A stretch of DNA of 23,652 nucleotides from Bacillota bacterium. GTDB taxonomy: Bacteria > Bacillota > Clostridia > Oscillospirales > Oscillospiraceae. This document shows, in pieces, positions 6,334 to 13,820 of this stretch. How positions within the stretch are numbered: position 1 is the stretch's first letter; every line of letters begins with the position of its first letter. The translations under genes and the position numbers were made by a program. Where the stretch lies: contig JAJUHD010000016.1 of assembly GCA_029268085.1 (NCBI GenBank), positions 1 to 23,652 of the forward strand, in the 5' to 3' direction. Below the pieces are notes generated by a model. The model had not been told where the DNA came from. It did no database searches and worked only from the letters and a program-made list of their open reading frames with translations.

Positions 6334-7830
6334 ATGAGTGAGATTATTTTAAAAGCCGAGAACATCTGTAAGTCTTTCGGGATAACCAAAGCCGTCAACG
6401 ACGTTTCTATGTCTTTTGCCAAAGGCGAGATCCATGGACTTATCGGCGAAAACGGATCGGGAAAATCTACCTTCGTATCCATGCTCTGCGGCATACATTC
6501 CATAGATAGCGGCCGCTTCATTTTAAACGGAGAAGAGCTTCATGTCCATAATCAGGTTCAGGCAAACGGCAAGGGCGTCTCGATCATCGTACAGGAAATG
6601 GGAACCCTGTCGGGCCTGACCGTTGCGGAAAACATTTTCCTCGGAAGAGAGGACAGGTTTGTCAAATTCGGAATTAAAAATACGGCGGCTATGAACCGAG
6701 AAGCATCTCGGCTTCTTGAAAAATACGGATTCGGGCGCATTAACGCAGCCGCCATGATCGACAATTACAACTTTGAAGACCGAAAACTGATAGAAATCGT
6801 CAAGGCAACCCACTTCGACCCGCAGATCGTGGTCGTCGACGAAACAACCACCGCATTGAGCCAAAACGGGCGCGAAGAACTGTACAGGCATATGCTGCGT
6901 ATCCGTGACGAGGGAAATACCGTGATCTTTATTTCCCACGACCTTACGGAAGTTATCAAATATACGAATTCCATTTCCGTCTTGCGGGACGGCAAATACA
7001 TAGACACCGTCAAGAGCAGCGAAGTCAGCGAAGACGAATTGAAGCGCCTCATGGTAGGACGTGAAATCGCCAACAAATACTACCGCACGGATTACGGCAA
7101 GCAGGAGCAGGGCGAGATCGTTCTGTCTGTTAAGGGGGTATCCGTACCCGGAAGGATTAATAATATCAGCTTCGATCTTCACAAAGGCGAGATACTCGGA
7201 TTTGGCGGACTGAGCGAATGCGGCATGCACGAGGTCGGAAAAGCAATATTCGGGGCATCGTATGACCGTACCGGAACAGTAGTGCTGGCGGACGGAACCA
7301 CGATCGATTCTATCCCTACGGCGATTAAGCACAGCATCGCATATGCCTCCAAAGACAGGGATAACGAGTCTTTGGTCCTTTATGACAGCATACGCGACAA
7401 CACCGTGCTGCCTTCAATCGACGATTTGTCGGAAAAAGGTCTTCTCAAGAACAAGAAACTCGATGAATTCGCAAAAAAATATGCAGAAATGATCAGCGTC
7501 AAAATGACGGGTGTTGACCAATTCGTATCCAATCTTTCCGGAGGCAACAAGCAGAAGGTCGTTCTTGCGCGCTGGATCGGCAAAAACTCCGATATTATCG
7601 TACTCGACAGCCCCACACGCGGCATTGACGTTAAGGTCAAGGCGGATATTTATTCTTTAATGAGCGATCTGAAAGCCAAAGGAAAATCAATCATTATGAT
7701 TTCAGAGGAGATTCAGGAACTGCTGGGTATGTGTGACCGTATCATCATTATGAAAAACGGCGAAATAAACGGCGAATTTGAGCGCGCCGAAAAGCTGAGC
7801 GAAGAAGACCTCATCGCCAAGATGGTTTAG
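6334..7830 (+). CDS. Sugar ABC transporter ATPase, two fused nucleotide-binding domains (RbsA/AraG type), asymmetric sites
   Basis: A 498-residue cytoplasmic ATPase with two ABC domains. Domain 1 has a canonical Walker A (GENGSGKST), Walker B (IVVVDET) and switch His (FISHD), but its signature motif is degenerate (NYNFEDRKLIEI instead of LSGGQ). Domain 2 has a good signature (LSGGNKQK) but a degenerate Walker A (GLSECGMHEVG), Ser instead of the catalytic Glu after Walker B (VLDSPTRG) and no switch His (MISEE). In an ABC dimer each site takes Walker A from one domain and the signature from the other, so one site is fully consensus and the other has lost every key element. Such asymmetry is partly typical of the RbsA family. 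I chose ATG 6334, preceded by GGGTGATG; in-frame GTG 6325 and ATG 6328 are less likely. It drives uptake by the neighbouring permeases. Confidence 0.9.
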   Translation: MSEIILKAENICKSFGITKAVNDVSMSFAKGEIHGLIGENGSGKSTFVSMLCGIHSIDSGRFILNGEELHVHNQVQANGKGVSIIVQEMGTLSGLTVAENIFLGREDRFVKFGIKNTAAMNREASRLLEKYGFGRINAAAMIDNYNFEDRKLIEIVKATHFDPQIVVVDETTTALSQNGREELYRHMLRIRDEGNTVIFISHDLTEVIKYTNSISVLRDGKYIDTVKSSEVSEDELKRLMVGREIANKYYRTDYGKQEQGEIVLSVKGVSVPGRINNISFDLHKGEILGFGGLSECGMHEVGKAIFGASYDRTGTVVLADGTTIDSIPTAIKHSIAYASKDRDNESLVLYDSIRDNTVLPSIDDLSEKGLLKNKKLDEFAKKYAEMISVKMTGVDQFVSNLSGGNKQKVVLARWIGKNSDIIVLDSPTRGIDVKVKADIYSLMSDLKAKGKSIIMISEEIQELLGMCDRIIIMKNGEINGEFERAEKLSEEDLIAKMV

Positions 7831-7842
7831 AAGGTGAGCCAA

Positions 7843-8802
7843 ATGACAGAAAAAAAATCATTGAATAATACTAAAAATCTCCTTAGCAGTCCTCGTTTTC
7901 TCGGTTTGCTGCCTCTTATCGGACTCATAGTAATCATTGCTGTGTTTTCTATCATGACCGATATGGAGATCGTAAAGGCAAAGAGCATCAACCTGATACT
8001 CAGCCAGGTATATGTCCTGCTTATCGCATCTACGGGCGTATTCTTTGTTATGACGATCGGCGGACTTGATTTTTCGCAGGGCTCTATTCTCGGTATCTCC
8101 TCCATAGTTATAAGTTCTCTTTCGTTTTACAGCATACCGCTTGCCTTGATTGCCGGTATCGTTTCGGGAGCCCTTATAGGAGCATTCAACGGCTTCTTCC
8201 ATGTAAAATTCAAGATTCCGTCATTTATCGTTACAATATGCACGATGTATCTGTTCCGAGGACTGTGCGCCTACATAACAACGAACGCTCCTGTCTCAGC
8301 GGTAACAAGCATAACCTCGCTTAATCTTACATGGCTCAAGGTTCTGCTCACCGTGGTATTCCTTGCCGCCGCTTATTTCGTCTTCAGCTATACAAAGCTC
8401 GGTATTTCCCTGAAAGCGATCGGCGCCGGAGAAACAGCCGCGCGCTTTTCGGGTATCCGTACGGACCTGACAAAGTTCCTGATTTTTATGGCCGCAGGCG
8501 CCATCACAGGATTCGCGGCATTTCTGAATGTCGTAAAGGTTGGCTCCATTACCGCTACTGCGGGCAATCAGCTGGAAACCATGATTCTGATAGCTCTGGT
8601 TCTGGGCGGCATGCCAATTTCCGGCGGTGCAAAAGTCCGTTTTTCAAACATTATTGTCGGTACGCTGATTTATTGCGTGCTGAATAACGGCCTTGTAATG
8701 CTGGGTTATGACACAGCGGTGCAGCAGCTTATCAAGGGAATCGTTTTCCTTTTCGTAGTAGCTCTGACAATTGATAAAAAATCCTTGCATATCATCAAAT
8801 AA
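7843..8802 (+). CDS. Sugar ABC transporter permease 2 (RbsC/AraH type)
   Basis: A 319-residue membrane protein, the same length and family as the permease at 5364 but clearly diverged from it. It has the family segment GGLDFSQGSILGISS and the coupling region GAFNGFFHVKFKIPSFIVT, with multiple hydrophobic helices throughout. With the first permease it would form the heterodimeric channel of the transporter. ATG 7843 is chosen over an in-frame GTG at 7834 because AAGGTG lies six bases before it; the GTG would itself be part of that ribosome site. It follows the ATPase after twelve bases and precedes araB by 24 bases, so all are on one message. Confidence 0.87.
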   Translation: MTEKKSLNNTKNLLSSPRFLGLLPLIGLIVIIAVFSIMTDMEIVKAKSINLILSQVYVLLIASTGVFFVMTIGGLDFSQGSILGISSIVISSLSFYSIPLALIAGIVSGALIGAFNGFFHVKFKIPSFIVTICTMYLFRGLCAYITTNAPVSAVTSITSLNLTWLKVLLTVVFLAAAYFVFSYTKLGISLKAIGAGETAARFSGIRTDLTKFLIFMAAGAITGFAAFLNVVKVGSITATAGNQLETMILIALVLGGMPISGGAKVRFSNIIVGTLIYCVLNNGLVMLGYDTAVQQLIKGIVFLFVVALTIDKKSLHIIK

Positions 8803-8826
8803 GCGTTCGTCTTATGAGGTAAAATT

Positions 8827-10497
8827 ATGGAAAAATATGTAATCGGTGTTGACTACGGAACATTGTCAGGCCGGGCGGTACTTGCGGAGGTCGGCACCGG
8901 AAAAGAAATATGCTCCTCGGTTTTTGAATATCCCCACGCGGTGATGGACAGAACCCTGCCCACCGGGGAAGCGCTCGGGCACGACTGGGCGCTTCAGCAT
9001 CCTCGGGACTATCTTGACGTATTGGCTAATACGATACCGGCCGTACTCCGAAAGAGCGGTGTCGATGCCGGTGATGTTATAGGTATAGGCACCGACTTCA
9101 CGGCTTGCACAATTCTTCCGGTAAAAACAGACGGTACTCCTTTGTGTTTCCTCCCCGAATATGAACATGAGCCCCATGCCTGGGTCAAGCTGTGGAAGCA
9201 TCACGCGGCGCAGGACAAGGCAAACAAACTCAACGAGATCGCGGAAAAGCGGAGCGAAAAGTGGCTCCGGAACTACGGAGGCAAAATCAGCAGCGAGTGG
9301 GCGATCCCGAAAATTTGGCAGGTTCTGGACGAGGCTCCCGAGATATACGCCGCCGCCGACCGCTTCATCGAGGCGGCGGACTGGATCATCTGGCAGCTTT
9401 GCGGCAAAGAGACTCGAAACAGCTGTACCGCGGGTTATAAAGAGATTTGGAACAAAGGAACAGGCTATCCTTCAAATGAATTCTTCAAGGCTCTTGATCC
9501 GCGGCTTGAGCATGTGGTCGAAGAAAAGCTCGGCACAGTGATAAGCCCGCTCGGAGACAGAGCCGGAGTAATAACGGCGGCTGCCGCAAGGCTGACAGGT
9601 CTCAGGGAAGGCACCGCCGTAGCGATCGGAAACGTAGACGCGCACGTCAGCGTTCCCGCCGTGGGGATCGACGGGCCAGGCAAGATGCTTGCCATCATGG
9701 GCACATCCACCTGCCACATCATGATGGGTACGGAAGAAAAACAGGTTCCCGGAATGTGCGGCGTTGTGGCTGACGGCGTAATGCCCGGCTACTTCGGCTA
9801 TGAGGCTGGACAGTCCTGTGTAGGAGACCATTTCTCTTGGTTTGTAGAAAATTGTCTGCCGGCGGACTATCGGGAAGAAGCCTCAAGGCAGAAAAAGAAT
9901 GTACATGAACTCCTAAGCGAAAAAGCCGCAAAACTCAGCCCCGGCGAAAGCGGCCTGCTGGCTCTCGACTGGTGGAACGGCAACCGCAGCGTGCTTGTTG
10001 ATGTGGATTTGACCGGCTTGATGCTAGGCATGACGCTGCATACTAAGCCTGAGGAAATGTACCGCGCCCTGATCGAGGCCACAGCTTTCGGCACACGGGA
10101 AATCATAGAGAACTACAGAAAAAACGGCGTGCCTGTCGAGGAGTTTTATGCGGCGGGCGGCATAAGCCAGAAGAATCCTCTCATCATGCAGATTTATGCC
10201 GACGTGCTCAATATGCCCGTCAAGATAGCGGGAAGTGATCAGTGCCCTGCGCTTGGAAGCGCGATTTTCGCGGCGGTAGCCGCAGGGAAAGATGCGGGCG
10301 GATACAGCGACGTATTCGAGGCCGCGCGTATAATGGGCAAAATCAAGGATAAGGTTTATACTCCGATACCGGAAAACGCCGCAGTCTACGATAAGCTGTT
10401 TCAAGAATATGTGACCTTGCACGACTACTTCGGACGCGGCGCCAACGATGTGATGAAACGCGTAAAAGCGATTAAAATTGAACGGTCAAGGGGGTAA
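8827..10497 (+). CDS. araB: Ribulokinase AraB
   Basis: A 556-residue FGGY-family sugar kinase, close to the usual AraB length. It phosphorylates L-ribulose with ATP to L-ribulose-5-phosphate, the second step of arabinose breakdown in the cytoplasm. Visible elements are the N-terminal phosphate loop GVDYGTLSGRA (7-17), GIGTDFTACTILP (86-98), the ribulokinase-type PEYEHEPHAWVKLWKHHA (110-127), GNVDAHVSVPA with the probable catalytic base D271, GTSTCH (292-297), and the C-terminal FGGY signature region with EFYAAGGISQKNPL, then CPALGSAIFAA. The ATG follows GAGGT after six bases. araA starts five bases after the stop, so translation is probably coupled. The assignment is firm. Confidence 0.96.
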   Translation: MEKYVIGVDYGTLSGRAVLAEVGTGKEICSSVFEYPHAVMDRTLPTGEALGHDWALQHPRDYLDVLANTIPAVLRKSGVDAGDVIGIGTDFTACTILPVKTDGTPLCFLPEYEHEPHAWVKLWKHHAAQDKANKLNEIAEKRSEKWLRNYGGKISSEWAIPKIWQVLDEAPEIYAAADRFIEAADWIIWQLCGKETRNSCTAGYKEIWNKGTGYPSNEFFKALDPRLEHVVEEKLGTVISPLGDRAGVITAAAARLTGLREGTAVAIGNVDAHVSVPAVGIDGPGKMLAIMGTSTCHIMMGTEEKQVPGMCGVVADGVMPGYFGYEAGQSCVGDHFSWFVENCLPADYREEASRQKKNVHELLSEKAAKLSPGESGLLALDWWNGNRSVLVDVDLTGLMLGMTLHTKPEEMYRALIEATAFGTREIIENYRKNGVPVEEFYAAGGISQKNPLIMQIYADVLNMPVKIAGSDQCPALGSAIFAAVAAGKDAGGYSDVFEAARIMGKIKDKVYTPIPENAAVYDKLFQEYVTLHDYFGRGANDVMKRVKAIKIERSRG

Positions 10498-10502
10498 AAC
10501 CG

Positions 10503-11978
10503 ATGGCAATGAAGGATTATGAATTTTGGTTTGTTGTAGGAAGCCAGCTGTTGTATGGCCCTGAGGTTCTGGAAACGGTAGACACTCGCGCCAAAGAGAT
10601 GGCGGATAAAATGAACGCAGGCGGACTGCTTCCGTGTAAAATGGTATATAAGCTGACCGCAAAATCGCCGGAGGAAATCGGAAAGCTTGTCAAAGACGCG
10701 AACTATGACGACAGGTGCGCCGGCGTGATCATGTGGATGCATACTTTCAGCCCAAGCAAAATGTGGATTAACGGCCTGAAGGAACTCCAGAAACCTTATT
10801 GCCACTTCGCGACGCAGTATAACCGGGAAATTCCCAACGATGAAATCGACATGGACTTTATGAATCTCAACCAAGCCGCTCACGGGGATCGCGAGCACGG
10901 CTTCATTGGGGCTCGTCTGCGTATGAAACGCAAGGTGATCGCCGGATATTGGCAGGATGAAGACGTTCAGAAAAGACTGGGCAGCTGGATGCGCGCCGCC
11001 GTAGGCGCGGCGTTCAGCAAAACGCTCAAGGTCATGCGGTTCGGCGACAATATGCGCAACGTAGCTGTCACCGAAGGCGATAAGGTGGAAACTCAGACCA
11101 AGCTCGGCTGGCAGGTGAATACATGGCCCGTCGGCACCCTTGTCGAATATATCAGCGCCGTCACCGATGCCGAAACAGAGGCTCTGATGAGAGAACTGGA
11201 TGAGAAATACGAAATCAGGACCGACAGGCTCGAAAACGTCCGCTATCAGGCCAAAGCGGAGATTGCGATCAAGAAAATGCTCGATCAGGAAGGCTGCAAA
11301 GCCTATACCAACACCTTTGAGGATCTGTACGGTATGGAGCAGCTGCCCGGTCTCGCAAGCCAGCGCCTGATGGAGCAGGGTTACGGCTACGGCGGAGAAG
11401 GCGACTGGAAGGTTTCAGCCATGACCGCCGTCATAAAAGCCATGAGCGAAGGGCTTACCGGCGGGACGACCTTTATGGAGGATTATACCTATGACCTTAC
11501 TAAAGGCCGTGAATACAGCCTCGGCGCGCATATGCTGGAGGTATGCCCGTCCGTAGCGGCGGCAAAGCCGAGGATTGAAGTCCATCCGCTTGGGATCGGC
11601 GGAAAGGCCGACCCTGCCCGCCTTGTGTTTGAGGGCCGCGAAGGGCCTGCCATTGTCGTCAGCCTCATCGATATGGGCGGCCGGCTTCGGCTGATCTGTC
11701 AGGATATCGAGTGCGTAAAACCGATTTATGAAATGCCGAACCTTCCGGTCGCACGCGTTATGTGGAAGGCAATGCCGGATCTGCTTACCGGAGCGGAAGC
11801 ATGGATAACCGCGGGCGGCGCACATCATACTGTTCTTACATATGACATTACGGCGGAGCAAATGTCCGACTGGGCAAACATGATGGATATCGAGTTCGTG
11901 CACATCACTAAAGATACAAAAATCGAAGCGCTCGAACACGATCTGTTCCTTGCCGACCTTGCGTGGAAGCTGAAATAA
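10503..11978 (+). CDS. araA: L-arabinose isomerase AraA
   Basis: A 491-residue cytoplasmic metal-dependent isomerase (Mn2+ in characterised members) that converts L-arabinose to L-ribulose, the first catabolic step. The metal ligands of the family are all in place: E299 in GGEGDWK, E326 in TFMEDYTY, H343 in HMLEVCPS and H442 in GGAHHTVLTYD. These match E306, E333, H350 and H450 of the E. coli enzyme. The N-terminus (FWFVVGSQLLYGPE) and length are typical. The start at ATG 10503 has AGGGGGT eight bases before it; ATG 10509 is an alternative only two codons later. It sits between araB and araD in the common catabolic order B-A-D. The assignment is firm. Confidence 0.97.
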   Translation: MAMKDYEFWFVVGSQLLYGPEVLETVDTRAKEMADKMNAGGLLPCKMVYKLTAKSPEEIGKLVKDANYDDRCAGVIMWMHTFSPSKMWINGLKELQKPYCHFATQYNREIPNDEIDMDFMNLNQAAHGDREHGFIGARLRMKRKVIAGYWQDEDVQKRLGSWMRAAVGAAFSKTLKVMRFGDNMRNVAVTEGDKVETQTKLGWQVNTWPVGTLVEYISAVTDAETEALMRELDEKYEIRTDRLENVRYQAKAEIAIKKMLDQEGCKAYTNTFEDLYGMEQLPGLASQRLMEQGYGYGGEGDWKVSAMTAVIKAMSEGLTGGTTFMEDYTYDLTKGREYSLGAHMLEVCPSVAAAKPRIEVHPLGIGGKADPARLVFEGREGPAIVVSLIDMGGRLRLICQDIECVKPIYEMPNLPVARVMWKAMPDLLTGAEAWITAGGAHHTVLTYDITAEQMSDWANMMDIEFVHITKDTKIEALEHDLFLADLAWKLK

Positions 11979-11983
11979 TCAGT

Positions 11984-12001
11984 TGCCCTGAGCGCAGGGC
12001 A
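11984..12001 (+). other. Short intercistronic hairpin between araA and araD
   Basis: TGCCCTG (11984-11990) pairs perfectly with CAGGGCA (11995-12001) across an AGCG loop, just before the araD ribosome site. There is no T run, so it is unlikely to terminate; an mRNA processing or stability element is possible. Confidence 0.45.
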
Positions 12002-12033
12002 GTCCCCTGTTCTCAGGTTCGGAGGATATATCT

Positions 12034-12738
12034 ATGCTTGAGCAATTGAAAAAACAGGTATATGAAGCAAATATGCTGCTGCCCCGTTACGGGCTAGTTA
12101 CCTTTACATGGGGAAATGTATCCGCTGTGGACCGCAAAAACGGGCTTGTCGTAATTAAGCCTTCCGGCGTCGAATACGGCGAAATGAAGCCCGAGGATAT
12201 GGTCGTGGTCGATCTTGAGACGGGAGAAAAAATTGAGGGAGACCTTAACCCCTCGTCCGATACCCCGACCCATCTGGTGCTTTATCGGGCCTTTCAGAAC
12301 ATTGGCGGCGTGGTCCATACACACAGCCGCTGGGCTACGATTTATGCACAGTCGGGACGCGGCATTCCCGCACTCGGTACGACGCATGCCGATTATTTCT
12401 ACGGCGATATCCCCTGCACCCGAGATATGACGCCTGAGGAAATTAAGGGCTCTCCGGGCCACTACGAGCTGGAGACCGGTAACGTCATTGTGGAAACCTT
12501 CCGTGATAAAGATCCGGACAGCCTTCCGGCCGCCCTGGTTCGCAGCCATGGGCCGTTTACATGGGGCACGGACGCCCACAACGCGGTGCATAACGCCGTT
12601 GTGCTCGAAGAGCTGGCTTTCATGGCATGGCATAATCAAGTGTCGGACCCGTCAATTCCCAGCATGAGCAGGCATCTTCTTGATAAGCACTATCTGCGGA
12701 AGCATGGCTCCGATGCCTATTACGGCCAGAGCAAATAG
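12034..12738 (+). CDS. araD: L-ribulose-5-phosphate 4-epimerase AraD
   Basis: A 234-residue class II aldolase-family enzyme that epimerises L-ribulose-5-phosphate to D-xylulose-5-phosphate, which enters the pentose phosphate or phosphoketolase pathway. Zinc ligands H95 and H97 (VHTHSRW) and H172 (RSHGPFTWG) are present. So are the catalytic D120 (GTTHADYF), D76 in SSDTPTH, H219 in the C-terminal KHYLRKHG, and the C-terminal Tyr pair (229-230). These correspond to well-studied residues of the E. coli enzyme, which has 231 residues. GGAGGATAT precedes the ATG. It is the last gene of the operon. A D-xylulose-5-phosphate-specific or sugar-acid variant is excluded by the ara context. The assignment is firm. 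Confidence 0.96.
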   Translation: MLEQLKKQVYEANMLLPRYGLVTFTWGNVSAVDRKNGLVVIKPSGVEYGEMKPEDMVVVDLETGEKIEGDLNPSSDTPTHLVLYRAFQNIGGVVHTHSRWATIYAQSGRGIPALGTTHADYFYGDIPCTRDMTPEEIKGSPGHYELETGNVIVETFRDKDPDSLPAALVRSHGPFTWGTDAHNAVHNAVVLEELAFMAWHNQVSDPSIPSMSRHLLDKHYLRKHGSDAYYGQSK

Positions 12739-12780
12739 TGCCTGCTCTCAATTAAATAGCCAGCAATAATAACAGCTTTT

Positions 12781-12825
12781 GGCCTTATTTCTCCGCTTTA
12801 ACTTATCTGAGAAATAGGGCCTTTG
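12781..12825 (+). terminator. Probable terminator of the ara operon
   Basis: GGCCTTATTTCTC (12781-12793) pairs with GAGAAATAGGGCC (12809-12821) over 13 positions with one G-U pair and a 15-base loop; outer bases AACAG (12771-12775) and CTGTT (12832-12836) could extend it. Only TTT follows directly, so termination may be partial. Confidence 0.65.
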
Positions 12826-12913
12826 CTATGCCTGTTGTTAAACATGTTTTGCCTTAGATAGTGTCCAGAAATCCGTCAAATTATATTGAATATATTTTTA
12901 ATTTTGTTATTAA

Positions 12914-12942
12914 TTGACAAATATTATTATAAGGAGTATAAT
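12914..12942 (+). promoter_or_regulatory. Consensus sigma-A promoter of the riboswitch-cheW-mcp transcript
   Basis: TTGACA (12914-12919) and TATAAT (12937-12942) are both perfect and are separated by 17 bases. Transcription would begin near 12949, ten bases before the aptamer. Such a strong promoter fits control exerted afterwards by the riboswitch. Confidence 0.92.
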
Positions 12943-12958
12943 ACAAACAATATTATTC

Positions 12959-13033
12959 TTGGCAAAATCACCGAAAGGTGATGGCGCAAAGCTAAAGGGG
13001 CTAAAGCGATTATCGCCATGTCAGCCAGTTGCA
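12959..13033 (+). ncRNA. Cyclic di-GMP-I (GEMM-I) riboswitch aptamer
   Basis: The conserved blocks of the class I cyclic-di-GMP aptamer occur in order: GGCAAA at 12961, a P2 hairpin ATCACC-GAAA-GGTGAT with the GAAA tetraloop at 12973-12976, GGCGCAAAGCTA, then GGGGCTAA closing into P3, the tetraloop-receptor side with GTCAGCC, and the closing TTGC at 13029-13032 that pairs with GCAA of the first block to form P1. The aptamer lies just after a consensus promoter and ten bases before an intrinsic terminator, so it probably acts on transcription. Whether ligand binding raises or lowers expression cannot be decided by eye. The genes controlled are cheW and a chemoreceptor, in keeping with the role of cyclic di-GMP in motility. 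Confidence 0.93.
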
Positions 13034-13042
13034 TTAATTGGT

Positions 13043-13083
13043 ACATCCTTTTGGCTTAAATTAAGCTTAAAGGATGTTTTTTT
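13043..13083 (+). terminator. Riboswitch expression-platform terminator
   Basis: ACATCCTTT (13043-13051) pairs with AAAGGATGT (13069-13077); an inner stem GCTTAA/TTAAGC caps it after a 2/2 internal loop. The T run covers 13077-13083. It stands between the aptamer and cheW, as expected for a transcriptional riboswitch. Confidence 0.9.
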
Positions 13084-13110
13084 AGTATAGCAGCGCGCCA
13101 TAAACCAAGG

Positions 13111-13160
13111 GACCGGCCCGAGGGGGATAGATTAATCCCTCTTCGTGCGGGTCTTTCTTG
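13111..13160 (+). other. Second strong hairpin in the cheW leader
   Basis: CCCG (13117-13120) with CGGG (13148-13151), and AGGGGGAT (13121-13128) with ATCCCTCT (13135-13142), form an interrupted GC-rich stem followed by TCTTTCTTG. It could be a backup terminator or a stabilising structure in the leader. From here to the cheW start at 13274 I see only the ribosome site AGGAAGTGAG. Confidence 0.5.
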
Positions 13161-13273
13161 TTTGTTTATCCGGCATTTTCATGTTAACAGCAACACGGGG
13201 TGTAATTCAGCCGGAGCGGATTCGGTCGAAATTGCATACAAACTTTCAGAAAAAATAAAAAGGAAGTGAGAAA

Positions 13274-13771
13274 ATGGATGTTTCAAATGAAGATTTAGTT
13301 GAAAGCAGTGAAGAAACACTAAAAGGAAAGTTTCTGACATTTCAGGTCGGCAAAGAAACATACGGTATCGAGATCGGGTATGTAATAGAGATAGTCGGCC
13401 TCCAACCCCTTACGGAAATGCCGGAAATGCCCGAGTACATCAGAGGAATCATTAACCTCAGAGGCAGGATAATTCCGGTAATGGATGTCAGGCTGCGTTT
13501 TAAAATGCCATGGAAGGAGTATGACGACAGGACATGCATAATTGTCATTAACATGAATGACGTCTCAATAGGACTTGTTATCGACAGCGTTTCCGATGTC
13601 CTTAATATCAATGATGATGAAATTGTCAAGAAGCCTGAAATGAGTACCAAAGAAAACAGCAGATATATCAGCCGCATCGGAAGGATAGGCGATCAGGTCA
13701 TCCTGCTGATCGATTGTGAAAGGCTTCTCAGCGCAGAAGAATACGCCGATGTCACAGCACATCTGGCATAG
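13274..13771 (+). CDS. cheW: Chemotaxis coupling protein CheW
   Basis: A 165-residue cytoplasmic adaptor made of a single CheW domain (about residues 17-160) with a short acidic N-terminal tail. It links chemoreceptors to the histidine kinase CheA. Typical features are FLTFQVGKETYGIEI at the start of the domain, the segment MPEYIRGIINLRGRIIPVMDVR and the GLVIDSVSDVLNI strand. Length is near normal for CheW, and no receiver or kinase domain is fused. It lies 190 bases after the riboswitch terminator and 49 bases before a receptor gene, so the two form a cyclic-di-GMP-controlled pair. No cheA is in the window. Confidence 0.95.
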   Translation: MDVSNEDLVESSEETLKGKFLTFQVGKETYGIEIGYVIEIVGLQPLTEMPEMPEYIRGIINLRGRIIPVMDVRLRFKMPWKEYDDRTCIIVINMNDVSIGLVIDSVSDVLNINDDEIVKKPEMSTKENSRYISRIGRIGDQVILLIDCERLLSAEEYADVTAHLA

Positions 13772-13820
13772 CCACCGGCGCCTGCACCACTAAATGTCTT
13801 AGATAGAGAAAGGATAAAAA

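Noticed and set aside
6523..7332. 269-codon frame opposite the transporter ATPase gene
   Set aside because: Shadow of a well-conserved ABC ATPase on the other strand; no ribosome site or family resemblance.
11984..12001. Terminator between araA and araD
   Set aside because: Stem of only seven pairs and no T run; araD needs to be read through, so it is listed only as an intercistronic hairpin.
13111..13160. Tandem second cyclic-di-GMP aptamer
   Set aside because: None of the conserved blocks (GGCAAA, GAAA loop, GCAAAG) is present; only a hairpin.
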